Positions 17,779 to 28,936 of a DNA stretch of 64,000 bases are shown piece after piece. The stretch comes from DSOI01 sp041394885. Its GTDB lineage: Bacteria > Acidobacteriota > Terriglobia > Bryobacterales > Bryobacteraceae. The notes beneath the pieces were generated by a model that was not told the origin of the DNA, made no database searches, and was given only the letters and a program-made list of their open reading frames with translations. A program made the position numbers and the translations under genes. How positions within the stretch are numbered: the first letter of the stretch is position 1; each line of letters opens with the position of its first letter. The DNA is taken from assembly GCA_041394885.1 (NCBI GenBank), contig JAWKHI010000012.1:1-64000 (forward strand), given 5' to 3'.

Positions 17779-19348
17779 GTGTGGCCGCCTCCCATGGGTT
17801 GCCAGACGCCGTGCGTCCGCGGCGCATGCTCCAGAACAGATTCACCAGGAACACCAACTGCGCCGCGGCCGTGGTGATGGCGGAATGGGTCATGAACACA
17901 TGCAGAGACCGGAGTGAGTTGAGAAACTCGAACTCCTGAAAGTCCGGGTACCGGCGCGGATTGCCGGCGAACCCGGCAAAGTGCATCGGTACGAAAATCA
18001 TGTAGACGCCGATGAAGGTGACGTAGAAATGGAACTTCCCCATCGGTTCATTCATGAACCGGCCGAACATCAGCGGGAACCAATAGTAAGTACCTGCGAA
18101 GATGGCGAAGATCGCCGCCACGCCCATGATCATGTGAAAGTGTCCCACCACGAAGTAGGTGTCGTGGAAGTAGAGATCGATCGAGGGCTGGCCGAGAAAG
18201 ATTCCTGTGATGCCGCCGCTCACGAACAGGGAAACGAAGCCCAGCGCGAACAGCATCGGAGTATCCAGGCGAAGCCGTCCGCCCCAGATCGTTCCGATCC
18301 AGTTGAAGGTCTTGATCGCGCTCGGCACGCCAACCGCCATCGTGATCATCGAGAACGCGATGCCGGAATAGGGGCTCATCCCACTGACGAACATATGGTG
18401 GCCCCAAACCAGGAACCCCAGCACCACGATCGCGAGCATTGCGTAGACCATCGCCTTGTAGCCAAAAATCGGCTTACGCGACATAGTGGCGAGCACGGTG
18501 GAGATGATGCCCATCGCGGGGAGGATGACGATGTAGACCTCCGGATGGCCGAAGAACCAGAAAAGATGCTGCCACAGAATCGGCGAGCCGCCGCTGTGTT
18601 CGAGAATGCGGTCACTCACCACGAGCCCTGCCGGAAGAAAGAAGCTCGTACCCAGATTGCGGTCGAGCAGCATTAGCACTCCGGCGGGAATCAGCACCGC
18701 GAATGCGAGCAGACTGACCAGCGCCGCCGACAGCCAACCCCAACAGGACAGCGGCAACTGCATCAGTCCCAGGCCCGGCGCGCGCAGGTCCAGCAGGGTG
18801 GCGATGAAGTTGATGGACCCCATCAGCGACGCCATCGAAAACAGCGCAATGCTCACCAGCCAAAGATCCTGGCCGAGGCCCTGTCCCGGACCCGCCACTT
18901 CACCCACCGCGCTCAGCGGCGGATAAGCGGTCCATCCCGACAACGGGCCGCCGCCGCGCGCCAGCATTGACGACAACAACACCATCAAGCCGGCGAAGGT
19001 AGTCCAGAACGAGAGCATATTCAAACGGGGAAACGCCATGTCGGCGGCGCCGATCTGCAGCGGGATCATGTAATTTCCGAATCCGCTTTGCGGCGCCGTG
19101 GTCAGTACGAAAAACACCATGATCGTACCGTGCATCGTCATCATGGAGAGATAGAACTCGGGCGTCATCATGCCGCCTTCGAGAAACGGGATCCGCGCGT
19201 TCGGATAAACCAGGTGCAGCCGCATAGCCACGGAGAGCAGCATCCCGAACACGGCGCTGAACAGGGCCAGCAGGAAGTACTGGATACCGATGACTTTGTG
19301 GTCCGTGCTGAAGACGTAGCGCCGCAGCCATCCCCGCTGCTCCGTCAT
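17762..19348 (-). CDS. ctaD: Cytochrome c oxidase subunit I
   Basis: The 528-residue catalytic subunit of an aa3-type haem-copper oxidase reduces oxygen to water and pumps protons. The active-site residues are present: WFFGHPEVYI (CuB His and the Tyr cross-link, with the Glu of type A1 enzymes), WGHHMFVSG (two CuB His) and VVGHFHMIMG (haem a3 and a ligands). About twelve helices are visible. It overlaps subunit II upstream by 4 bases and the short COX3 gene downstream by 17, so the five subunits form one compact operon. Confidence 0.96.
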   Translation of the reverse strand: MTEQRGWLRRYVFSTDHKVIGIQYFLLALFSAVFGMLLSVAMRLHLVYPNARIPFLEGGMMTPEFYLSMMTMHGTIMVFFVLTTAPQSGFGNYMIPLQIGAADMAFPRLNMLSFWTTFAGLMVLLSSMLARGGGPLSGWTAYPPLSAVGEVAGPGQGLGQDLWLVSIALFSMASLMGSINFIATLLDLRAPGLGLMQLPLSCWGWLSAALVSLLAFAVLIPAGVLMLLDRNLGTSFFLPAGLVVSDRILEHSGGSPILWQHLFWFFGHPEVYIVILPAMGIISTVLATMSRKPIFGYKAMVYAMLAIVVLGFLVWGHHMFVSGMSPYSGIAFSMITMAVGVPSAIKTFNWIGTIWGGRLRLDTPMLFALGFVSLFVSGGITGIFLGQPSIDLYFHDTYFVVGHFHMIMGVAAIFAIFAGTYYWFPLMFGRFMNEPMGKFHFYVTFIGVYMIFVPMHFAGFAGNPRRYPDFQEFEFLNSLRSLHVFMTHSAITTAAAQLVFLVNLFWSMRRGRTASGNPWEAATREWQG

Positions 19349-20154
19349 CGCGCCTCCGCGTTGGTGACCACTTGCAGTTGGTCATGCATGTCGTTGAGCC
19401 AGCGTTCGAATTCCTCCGGCTCCAGCACGATCAACTGGGATTGCATCTGGTGATGGCCGAGACCGCAAAGCTCCGAGCACGCGATGGAGTAACTGCCGGG
19501 CTTGTCGGCGGTGAAAGCGAGCGGGATCTCCATGCCGGGTACGAGATCCTGTTTCAGCCGGAGTTCACGGACGAAAAAGTTGTGGATGACGTCGCGGCTT
19601 TTGAGCAGCAGCACCACCGGCTTGCCCGAGGGTACGCGGAGGGCCGCGGTTGCGATATCGTCCCGCCCAGCGGGGTCCGTATAGTCGATTCCGAAGGGAT
19701 TGCCCGTGGAGTCATTGATCAGCTTGATGTTCGTCCGGCCGAACTTGCCGTCTTTGCCCGCGTAGCGAAAATTGAAGGCGAACTGCTTGCCGCTGGCCTC
19801 GATCCGCAAAGCATCCGCGGCGATGGGATCCAGATGCACGCCAGCCCATATCTTGGTGCTCACCGCGGCCAAGCCCACGAACAGGACCAACGCTGCACCA
19901 GTCCAGAGCAGTTCGAGCCGGTCATTGCCGGCGGATCCGGCGGGCGCCGTGTTCTTCCGGAAGCGGAAGATGGACCATCCGAGTGCGATCTGCGCGGCTA
20001 CGAAAATCACTCCGGTGACCCAAAGCGTGGTGAGGAAGCTCGCGTCGAATGCCCGCGCATGCGCGCTGATCGGGTCCGGAAACCACCATCGGGGCGCGAT
20101 GAACAGGCCGGTCACCACAATCGCAACAAGCCAAATCAACGCCGCTAGCAACAT
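19345..20154 (-). CDS. ctaC: Cytochrome c oxidase subunit II
   Basis: The 269-residue protein has two membrane helices and a periplasmic CuA domain. The CuA motif is complete: CSELCGLGHHQM near the C-terminus supplies two Cys, His and Met, and DVIHNFFV supplies the other His. It accepts electrons from cytochrome c. There is no C-terminal cytochrome c domain, so a separate cytochrome c must donate. It is first in the oxidase run and 41 bases downstream of purH on the same strand; an AGGAAcTTCCT inverted repeat lies just before the start. Confidence 0.95.
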   Translation of the reverse strand: MLLAALIWLVAIVVTGLFIAPRWWFPDPISAHARAFDASFLTTLWVTGVIFVAAQIALGWSIFRFRKNTAPAGSAGNDRLELLWTGAALVLFVGLAAVSTKIWAGVHLDPIAADALRIEASGKQFAFNFRYAGKDGKFGRTNIKLINDSTGNPFGIDYTDPAGRDDIATAALRVPSGKPVVLLLKSRDVIHNFFVRELRLKQDLVPGMEIPLAFTADKPGSYSIACSELCGLGHHQMQSQLIVLEPEEFERWLNDMHDQLQVVTNAEAR

Positions 20155-20195
20155 AGCAGGAAGTTCCTATGGTAACCCCAACCACGAAAACCCGG

Positions 20196-21755
<1,560 letters not shown>

Positions 21756-21779
21756 GAAGAAAACATTGTTGCATGGTCT

Positions 21780-21788
21780 TGGTATTCT
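21780..21788 (+). promoter_or_regulatory. Extended -10 promoter element before topB-recQ
   Basis: TGgTATTCT ends 13 bases before ATG 21802 in the short divergent gap with purH. A start site about 7 bases after the box would leave a leader of only several bases, and no Shine-Dalgarno sequence is present. The ten-base core is identical to that at 12914-12923. Confidence 0.5.
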
Positions 21789-21801
21789 CGAATATCGAAC
21801 G

Positions 21802-24800
21802 ATGACCGAAGCCGGCACCGTCGCCGTCGTCGCCGAAAAGCCCTCGGTGGCGCGCGACATCGCGAGAGTTCTCAAGGCTACCAGGCAAGGCTCCGGCTTC
21901 CTGCATGGCGAAGGTTACGTGGTCACCTGGGCCATCGGGCATCTGGTGGCGCTGCCGCAGCCGCACGAGATCCGTCCCGATTGGCGCTCCTGGCGGCGTG
22001 AGACGCTTCCGATGCTCCCGGCGTCTTGGCCGCTGGTGGTGGTGGATCAGACCAAGGATCAATTCGAGGTGGTCCGCAAGATACTCACCTCGCCGCGCGT
22101 TTCGCGCGTGATTTGCGCCACCGACGCGGGCCGCGAAGGCGAGCTCATCTTCCGCTACATCTATGAGGCGGCGGGGTGCGACAAGCCGGTAAGCCGTCTC
22201 TGGATTTCGTCGCTCACTCCGGACGCGATTCGCGAGGGGTTCGCCCGCGTCCGCGACGCCCGCGAGTACGATCCTCTGGGCGATGCGGCAAAAGGACGCT
22301 CCCGCGCGGACTGGCTGGTGGGCATGAATCTTTCGCGCGCCTACACCCTGGCCGGCGGCGAGGATTTCTCCGTGGGCCGCGTGCAAACACCGACGCTGGC
22401 AATGGTGGTGGAGCGCGAACTGGCCATCCGCGCCTTCGTCCCCGACGATTACCGGCAGGTCATCGCCACTTTTTCTCCCGGCGGGGAGGGCCGCTACGAG
22501 GGGACATGGTTCGCGCCTGGGGTTGAGCCGATGGAGATGGCCACGCGGCTGCCACCCAAGCCAAGCGCAAAGCCCGGCGTCCCGGGCCCTGGAGCAAAGG
22601 ACGCAGCGCCGCTGCCGCCGGAGCAGGACGCCGATGCGATCGCCGCTCGGGTGCGCGCCGGGGCCGCCGCCATTGAATCGATCGACTCCCAGACCAAGCG
22701 CATGCCGCCACCGGGGCTGTACGACTTAACCGAACTGCAGCGCCACGCCAACCGGCTGTACGGGTTCAGCGCGCAGCGTACGCTCGAAGCCGCGCAGGCG
22801 CTCTATGAGCGTCACAAGCTCATCAGCTATCCGCGCACCGATAGCCGCCACCTATCGGCCGACGTGGCGCGCACGCTGCCGAAGATCGTGGCAGCGATCC
22901 GTGAACCGTTCGAGGCGATGCTGGCTCCGGGTACCGGGGAACGGCCGCTTGGCAAGCGCTACGTCGACGACGGGAAAGTGTCCGATCACCACGCAATCAT
23001 TCCCACCGGCGCGCAGCCGCGCAATCTCGATCCCGGTTCCGAGGAAGGCAAGCTGTTTGACCTCATCTGCCGGCGCCTCCTGTCGGCGTGGCACGGCGAT
23101 CATGTATGGTCAATCACCACCGTGATCACCGCCGTCCGCAATGACAAGGAAGGGTCACTGGACCGGTTTCATTCCACTGGCTCCATGGTCATCGAGCAGG
23201 GATGGAAAGCGCTCGACATCGTCGTTGCCCGGAAGAAGGAAAGCCGCAAAAAGGCCGTCGACGACGACGTATCCGATGGCCCCGGTGCGGGGCAGACGCT
23301 TCCGCCTGGCCTCGAAAAGGATCAGCCGCAGCAAATCTTGGAAGTGGAAGCCGTAGAGAAAAAGACCCGTCCGCCGAAGCGATTCACCGAGGCCACGCTG
23401 CTGACCGCGATGGAAACCGCCGGGAAGACGCTCGACGACAAAGAACTCTCGGACGCGATGAAGGAGAACGGCCTGGGCACCCCGGCCACGCGCGCCCAGA
23501 TCATCGAAGTGCTGCTCAAGCGCGAGTTCATCGTCCGGCGCGGCAAGAGCCTCGAAGCCACCGACAAAGGAATTCGCCTGATCGAAGTGGTGCATCCGGA
23601 AGTGAAAAGTCCGGCGATGACAGGACAGTGGGAAGCGAACCTCAAGCGCATTGAACGCGGCAAGGCGGAGTTGACGCCGTTTCTCGCCGGAATCGAAGAC
23701 TATGTGCGGGAGGTGATCGGCAAGGTGGGGTCGTCGCCGATGCCTGCCGCTACGCGAACACCCCGGCGCGAGACGCAATCGAATCCCGCGGTTTCCCCTG
23801 AACGCGCCAACGTGGAACCAGTTCGCGTGGCCCCGGAGACCGATCTCGAGGAAATCCTGCACGCCCAATTCGGGTTCAAGGAGTTTCGCCCGAGCCAGGA
23901 GGAAGTCTGCCGCGCCGTCACCGCCGGCCACGACGCTCTGCTGGTGATGCCTACCGGCAGCGGCAAATCGCTGTGTTACCAGCTTCCCGGAATCGCGCTG
24001 GGCGGCACCACGCTGGTGATCAGTCCGCTGATCGCGCTGATGGAGGATCAGGCCGCCAAGCTTGCCGCGCAAGGGTTCGCGGTGGAGCGCATTCACTCGG
24101 GGCGGGACCGCGGCGCCTCACGCCAGGCGTGCTTCGACTACCTGGCAGGCAAGCTGAACTTCCTGTTCATCGCTCCCGAGCGTCTGCGCGTGCCCGGTTT
24201 CCCGGAGATGCTGGCCAAACGCAAGCCGGCGCTGGTCGCTATCGACGAAGCGCACTGCATCTCCCAATGGGGCCACGACTTTCGTCCCGACTATCGCAAC
24301 ATCGGCAAGCACTTGCCCGCGCTACGTCCGGCGCCGGTCATCGCGTTGACGGCCACCGCCACCTCGCAAGTGCAGGATGACATTGCGGAGCAGTTGGGGC
24401 TGGCCACCGCGCGGCGCTTCATTCATGGGTTCCGGCGGGACAACATCGCCATCGAGGTTGTTCGCGCGCCACAGTCCGTGCGCGAATCCCTGACAGCGGA
24501 AATCCTTGGCGATGAAGACCGGCGTCCGGCGATCGTCTACGTCCCGCGGCGCCGCGACGCCGAAAGCCTGGCCGAGGCGCTCGGTAACGAATTTCCGGTG
24601 GCGGCTTATCATGCCGGGCTTGACGGGCGCACCCGGGACGAGGTGCAGAGCGCGTTTCTCGGCGGGAGTCTGGATGTGATCGTGGCGACGATTGCGTTCG
24701 GCATGGGTATCGACAAGCCCGATGTCCGCACCGTGATCCACACCGCGCTGCCGGGAAGCCTGGAGGGCTACTATCAGGAAATCGGCCGCGCCGGCCGCGA

Positions 24801-25884
24801 CGGCTCCCCCTCCCGGGCCATCCTGATGCACGCCTATGCGGATCGCTTCACGCACGATTTTTTTCTCGAGCGCGACTATCCCGAGCCCGATGTGCTCGAG
24901 CGCATCTTTGCACGCCTCACAGCCGATCCGCAGCCGAAAGACGCGGTACGCGGGCGCACCGGGCTGCCCGCGGAAACGTTCGATCCGGCGCTGGAAAAGT
25001 TGTGGATTCACGGTGGCGCCATCGTCGACTATGCGGAAAACATCAGCCGCGGCGGCAGCGATTGGCACAAGCCTTACCTCGCCCAGCGCGACCATCGCAA
25101 GGCGCAGTTCGAGCGAATGCTCAGCTATTGCGACACATCGTCGTGCCGGATGCTTTCCCTGATCCGTTACTTCGGCGATCTGGCCGATGGCAAGCGGCGC
25201 TGCGGCGTATGCGACATCTGCGCGCCCGCCGAGGCGGCGGTGCAGCAATACCGGCCGGCGAGCGAAGCCGAGCGGCGCATCATGGAAGCAATCCTCGATT
25301 CGCTGCGCCAGTCGGAGGCCGTCGCCGCCGGACGGCTTTACACACAGGTGTCCGGCGCATCGGCGCTCGAGAGGCGTCAATTCGAAGAGCTGCTAGGAGC
25401 CATGGCTCGCGCAGGACTGGTGGATCTCACCGAAGCCTCTTTCGAGAAAGACGGCAAGACGATCGAGTTTCGCCGCGTCTCGGTCTCCGCATTCGGCGAT
25501 GAAGTCGAAACGCTCCCGGAAATCCAGGTGCCGGTGGAATTCGAAGGCGCGGCCCGCAAACGCGGACGCAAGGCGAAGCCCGCCGGCTCAAAGAAAAAGA
25601 GCAAAGCCAAGAAGACCGGTGCGGCGGCTGCGTCGCCGGCCCGCATGGACAGCCGCGCCGGCGGCGAAGAAGCGGTGGAGAAGGCTTTGCGTGCATGGCG
25701 GCTGGGCGAAGCGAAAAGCAAAGGCATTCCCGCGTTCCGTATTCTGACGGACCGAGCTCTCGCCACGATCGCGGAGCGGCGTCCGGCCACGGCGCGGGAA
25801 CTGTTGGACGTTCCCGGCGTGGGGCTCAAGGTCGCGGAAAAGTATGGCGCGCAGATCTTCCACATCCTCGCCCGCACACGCTGA
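21802..25884 (+). CDS. Topoisomerase III-RecQ helicase-HRDC fusion protein
   Basis: One uninterrupted 1360-codon frame joins two DNA repair enzymes. Residues 1 to about 640 are topoisomerase III: TOPRIM motifs VVAEKPSVA and ATDAGREGELIFR, and SYPRTDSRHLS with catalytic Tyr343. After a linker, RecQ begins near residue 680: Walker A MPTGSGKS (from 716), DEAH (from 815), ISQWGHDFRPDYR, YQEIGRAGRDG, and the zinc-cluster cysteines SSC, RRC, GVC and DIC. A winged-helix-like region follows, then a Lys-rich linker and an HRDC domain in the last 75 residues. RecQ and TopIII together catenate, decatenate and dissolve double Holliday junctions. ATG 21802 begins the conserved region; ATG 21754 is an alternative. 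No sign of frameshift or assembly joint at the junction. Confidence 0.95.
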   Translation: MTEAGTVAVVAEKPSVARDIARVLKATRQGSGFLHGEGYVVTWAIGHLVALPQPHEIRPDWRSWRRETLPMLPASWPLVVVDQTKDQFEVVRKILTSPRVSRVICATDAGREGELIFRYIYEAAGCDKPVSRLWISSLTPDAIREGFARVRDAREYDPLGDAAKGRSRADWLVGMNLSRAYTLAGGEDFSVGRVQTPTLAMVVERELAIRAFVPDDYRQVIATFSPGGEGRYEGTWFAPGVEPMEMATRLPPKPSAKPGVPGPGAKDAAPLPPEQDADAIAARVRAGAAAIESIDSQTKRMPPPGLYDLTELQRHANRLYGFSAQRTLEAAQALYERHKLISYPRTDSRHLSADVARTLPKIVAAIREPFEAMLAPGTGERPLGKRYVDDGKVSDHHAIIPTGAQPRNLDPGSEEGKLFDLICRRLLSAWHGDHVWSITTVITAVRNDKEGSLDRFHSTGSMVIEQGWKALDIVVARKKESRKKAVDDDVSDGPGAGQTLPPGLEKDQPQQILEVEAVEKKTRPPKRFTEATLLTAMETAGKTLDDKELSDAMKENGLGTPATRAQIIEVLLKREFIVRRGKSLEATDKGIRLIEVVHPEVKSPAMTGQWEANLKRIERGKAELTPFLAGIEDYVREVIGKVGSSPMPAATRTPRRETQSNPAVSPERANVEPVRVAPETDLEEILHAQFGFKEFRPSQEEVCRAVTAGHDALLVMPTGSGKSLCYQLPGIALGGTTLVISPLIALMEDQAAKLAAQGFAVERIHSGRDRGASRQACFDYLAGKLNFLFIAPERLRVPGFPEMLAKRKPALVAIDEAHCISQWGHDFRPDYRNIGKHLPALRPAPVIALTATATSQVQDDIAEQLGLATARRFIHGFRRDNIAIEVVRAPQSVRESLTAEILGDEDRRPAIVYVPRRRDAESLAEALGNEFPVAAYHAGLDGRTRDEVQSAFLGGSLDVIVATIAFGMGIDKPDVRTVIHTALPGSLEGYYQEIGRAGRDGSPSRAILMHAYADRFTHDFFLERDYPEPDVLERIFARLTADPQPKDAVRGRTGLPAETFDPALEKLWIHGGAIVDYAENISRGGSDWHKPYLAQRDHRKAQFERMLSYCDTSSCRMLSLIRYFGDLADGKRRCGVCDICAPAEAAVQQYRPASEAERRIMEAILDSLRQSEAVAAGRLYTQVSGASALERRQFEELLGAMARAGLVDLTEASFEKDGKTIEFRRVSVSAFGDEVETLPEIQVPVEFEGAARKRGRKAKPAGSKKKSKAKKTGAAAASPARMDSRAGGEEAVEKALRAWRLGEAKSKGIPAFRILTDRALATIAERRPATARELLDVPGVGLKVAEKYGAQIFHILARTR

Positions 25885-25991
25885 AATCGGCGTCCGAAAA
25901 TAGATCCGCCGCCCGGGGCGCTTCATCTCCTACCGTGAGGACGGCAACAATCCTCTGTCGCTGTTTCCATCAAACTGACCAGGAGTAAACC

Positions 25992-26666
25992 ATGAAGACT
26001 TCTCTGTTCGCGACGCTATTGGTGTGCCTGTCGGCGCCCATCCTGTTTGGCCAATCCGGACGCGTGCGTGTGGTTCACGCGTCACCGGACGCTCCCCCTG
26101 TCGACGTTTTGGTGGATGGCGTCCGGGTTCTCGAACGGCTTCCTTTTCGTGAGTATTCCGAGTATCTGCCGCTTCCGGCCGGTGCTCACGAGATCCGCGT
26201 GAACGTCTCGGGCTCCAATACCACCGTGCTGCAGGCTTCGCCCACCGTGGAAGCCGGCAAAGACTATACGGCGATCGCCGCCGGCTATGCCGGCAAGAGC
26301 CCTGCGCTCGAACTGCTTCTGCTCGCCGACGACAACACGCTACCTGCCGACGGGCAGTTGAAGGTTCGCGTGGTGCACGGTGCGCCGGGCGCGCCCGCGG
26401 TGGATGTTTACGTCACCACTCCGTTTGAAAGCCTGGACGGCAAGGCGCCGGTGCTCACGAGCGTTCCATTCAAAGCGGTCTCCGGCTATCTGGCCGTGCC
26501 TGTTTCGCTCTACCAGGCTCGAGTCGCGGTGGCAGGCACCAGGACCATCGCCATCGATTCCCATCGCCTGGTTACCTGGAACCAGATGATTCGGACCATC
26601 GTCGCCGTGGATGCCAAAGACGGCGGCGCGCCGTTTGACTTCATCATTCTTCCGGATCGAAACTAG
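25992..26666 (+). CDS. Exported DUF4397 protein
   Basis: The 224-residue protein has a signal peptide (MKTSLFATLLVCLSAPILFG) and two tandem DUF4397 repeats, each opening with VRVVHASPDAPPVDVLVDG or VRVVHGAPGAPAVDVYVT. These repeats are beta-sandwich-like and found in many exported proteins with no known activity. AGGAG sits 7 bases before the ATG. It stands alone between the topoisomerase fusion and the DUF1080 gene. Confidence 0.88.
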   Translation: MKTSLFATLLVCLSAPILFGQSGRVRVVHASPDAPPVDVLVDGVRVLERLPFREYSEYLPLPAGAHEIRVNVSGSNTTVLQASPTVEAGKDYTAIAAGYAGKSPALELLLLADDNTLPADGQLKVRVVHGAPGAPAVDVYVTTPFESLDGKAPVLTSVPFKAVSGYLAVPVSLYQARVAVAGTRTIAIDSHRLVTWNQMIRTIVAVDAKDGGAPFDFIILPDRN

Positions 26667-26833
26667 CCCGCTCTGAAGGGGGGCGTCCACAGGCTGGTGT
26701 CCGTTTTGCGCGTCTTCCAAAGAAGCATGGCGAGCCCTCACCCGCTGCTCGGCGTCATCGAAAGGCCCCGGCAGAGCGAGCGCTCGCCTTTGCTTCTTCC
26801 GGCAACACCTCGGGCCGCGCACGCCTCGCGGCG

Positions 26834-26839
26834 TACAAT
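26834..26839 (+). promoter_or_regulatory. -10-like box directly before the DUF1080 gene
   Basis: TACAAT ends 9 bases before ATG 26849, and no ribosome-binding site is present, as expected for a leaderless or nearly leaderless transcript. No -35 element is visible. The preceding 160 bases contain no gene; they hold a 12-base palindrome GCGAGCGCTCGC at 26776-26787. Confidence 0.4.
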
Positions 26840-26848
26840 GAAATTCCG

Positions 26849-27628
26849 ATGCTCCGACGTAGCCTACTCTCGCTGCCGCTGTTCGCCCTCCGCGCCCAGG
26901 ATCAACTCAATGACGGCGATGCGCACGGCGATGCGCCCTACCTGCTCGAGGACGGTTGGAAGCCGCTGCTCAACGGCTCCGATCTGACTGGTTGGCAGCC
27001 GCAGGAAAACAAGCCTTCCGAATGGTTCACCACGCCAGGCGTCCGTTGGGAGCGTCTGCTCGGCCCCACCCGGCTCTCCGGCCGCCGCGCTCCGGCCGGC
27101 ACCATTCTCAATGGGCCCGCCGGACGGACCGCCAATATCGTCACGACGGAGAAGTTCGGCGATGTGGAGCTGTATCTCGAGTTCCTCATTGCCAAGGGCT
27201 CCAATTCAGGCGTCTATCTGCACGGGCTTTATGAGATCCAGGTGTTCGATTCCTATGGCTCGTCAGAGCCGATGAAGACCTCCGATTGCGGCGGCGTCTA
27301 CCACCGTTGGATCGACAACAAAGGCGTCGGCGGTTCCGCGCCGTCGCGCAACGCGAGCCGCCGCCCGGGTGAGTGGCAAAGCTTCCAGATCTGGTTCCGC
27401 GCCCCTCGCTTTGACGCATCCGGGCGCAAGACGGAAAACGCGCGGTTCATCCGTGTGCTTCACAACGGCCTTTCTGTGCAGAAGGACGTGGAGTTGGAGG
27501 GCCCTACCCGCGCCCACATGAGCCTGCCGGAGGCACCCACTAATCCGATCATGCTGCAAGGCGATCACGGCCCCGTGGCGTACAAGAACATTTACGTCCG
27601 GCCGCTGCGGCCGATCATCAACCGGTGA
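26849..27628 (+). CDS. DUF1080 / 3-keto-disaccharide hydrolase family protein
   Basis: The 259-residue exported protein has a single concanavalin-like domain of PF06439: LLNGSDLTGWQP, then VELYLEFLIAKGSNSGVYL and YEIQVFDSYG, ending with NIMLQ-type and YKNIYVRPL strands. Some family members hydrolyse 3-keto-glycosides; most are uncharacterised. Unusually there is an insertion with GGVYHRWIDNKGVGG. The next gene, a sulfatase, follows after 19 bases, so the two may act together on sulfated glycans, which is inference. Confidence 0.87.
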   Translation: MLRRSLLSLPLFALRAQDQLNDGDAHGDAPYLLEDGWKPLLNGSDLTGWQPQENKPSEWFTTPGVRWERLLGPTRLSGRRAPAGTILNGPAGRTANIVTTEKFGDVELYLEFLIAKGSNSGVYLHGLYEIQVFDSYGSSEPMKTSDCGGVYHRWIDNKGVGGSAPSRNASRRPGEWQSFQIWFRAPRFDASGRKTENARFIRVLHNGLSVQKDVELEGPTRAHMSLPEAPTNPIMLQGDHGPVAYKNIYVRPLRPIINR

Positions 27629-27647
27629 GTACCAGGAGGAAAGCATC

Positions 27648-28934
27648 ATGGAGCGCCGCCAATTCCTTCCCACTCTCGCCTCGCCTCTGCTGGCGACTTC
27701 TGCGTACTCGCAGGCCAGGCCCCGGCCCAACTTCGTCTTCGTGCTCGTCGACGATCTGCGTTGGGACTCGCTCGGGTGCACGGGCCACCCGTTCCTGAAG
27801 ACGCCCCATATCGACTCGCTCGCCGCCGAAGGGGCGCGGTTCACCAACGCCTTCGTCACCACGCCGTTGTGCTCGCCCGCGCGTGGCAGCTTTCTCACCG
27901 GCCAATACGTGCATAAGCACGGCGTAGTGGGCAACCGCGGCCATGAGGAGCTCAGCCACAAACTGGTGACGTTTCCCCGCATTCTGCGCGACGCCGGATA
28001 CGAGACCGGTTACGTGGGCAAGTGGCATATGGGAAACGACGACACCCCGCGTCCCGGCTTTGACCGTTGGGTCAGTTTTCGCGGCCAGGGCGTCTATAAT
28101 GACCCCGCGCTAAACATCGACGGTAAGGCGGTGAAGGAGTCCGGCTACATCACCGACATTCTCTCCAAACACGCGGCGGAATTCATCGGCGGGCGGCGGG
28201 AAAAACCGTTCTGCCTGTATCTGGGGCACAAGGCGATTCATGGGCCGTTCACCCCGGCCGAGCGCCACCGGGATCTGTATCGCGACGAGCCACTGCCGCG
28301 CCGCCCCAACTACAAGCCCGGCGGACCTTCCGACGACATCGCCCGCAATCAGATGCGATGCATTGCTTCGATCGACGATGGCGTGGGGACGCTCATCGGC
28401 GCGTTGAAACAGTCCGGACAATACGACAACACCTGCTTCGTGTTCACCAGCGACAACGGCTACTTCTGGGGCGAGCACGGCTATGGCGACAAGCGTTGGG
28501 CTTTTGACGAATCACTGCGCATCCCACTGGTGGCGCGGATGCCGTCGCGGATCGCGGCGGGGTCTGTGATCGCCGGGGACGCGCTCAACATCGACATCGC
28601 GCCGACCTTCCTCGACCTAGCCGGCGTCAAGCCTCCTTCCTGGATGCATGGCCAGAGCCTCGCGCCGCTGTGGGCCAAGCGTCCTCCGAAGTGGCGGGAA
28701 GGCTTTTTGGCCGAGTACATGAAGGAAGCGAACTTCCCGCGCACACCCACCTGGCAGGCCTATCGAACGCCGAAGTGGAAGTATGTTCGCTACCCGGAAG
28801 AGACTCGGGAAGAGCTGTTCGATCTGGCCGCCGATCCCTACGAGATGACCAACCGCATCGCGGACCGTGGTGCGTCCCGGCAATTGGCGCGGATGCGGAC
28901 GGACTTGGACCGGCTGCTCAGGGCGACGAGCTAA
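27648..28934 (+). CDS. Type I (formylglycine) sulfatase
   Basis: The 428-residue exported arylsulfatase-type enzyme has metal-binding VLVDDLRWDS and the CxPxR maturation signature CSPARG, where Cys75 becomes formylglycine. Later motifs are GKWHMG, KAIHGPF and TSDNGYFWGEHG. It should hydrolyse sulfate esters, probably on polysaccharides. The leader MERRQFLPTLASPLLATSAY resembles a short Tat-like or Sec signal. AGGAGG lies 9 bases before the ATG. The substrate cannot be read from sequence. Confidence 0.93.
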   Translation: MERRQFLPTLASPLLATSAYSQARPRPNFVFVLVDDLRWDSLGCTGHPFLKTPHIDSLAAEGARFTNAFVTTPLCSPARGSFLTGQYVHKHGVVGNRGHEELSHKLVTFPRILRDAGYETGYVGKWHMGNDDTPRPGFDRWVSFRGQGVYNDPALNIDGKAVKESGYITDILSKHAAEFIGGRREKPFCLYLGHKAIHGPFTPAERHRDLYRDEPLPRRPNYKPGGPSDDIARNQMRCIASIDDGVGTLIGALKQSGQYDNTCFVFTSDNGYFWGEHGYGDKRWAFDESLRIPLVARMPSRIAAGSVIAGDALNIDIAPTFLDLAGVKPPSWMHGQSLAPLWAKRPPKWREGFLAEYMKEANFPRTPTWQAYRTPKWKYVRYPEETREELFDLAADPYEMTNRIADRGASRQLARMRTDLDRLLRATS

Positions 28935-28936
28935 AG

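Noticed and set aside
26776..26787. 12-base palindrome GCGAGCGCTCGC in the gap before the DUF1080 gene
   Set aside because: Such GC palindromes occur by chance in sequence of this composition, and no T run or second copy supports a terminator or operator; noted only in the promoter entry.
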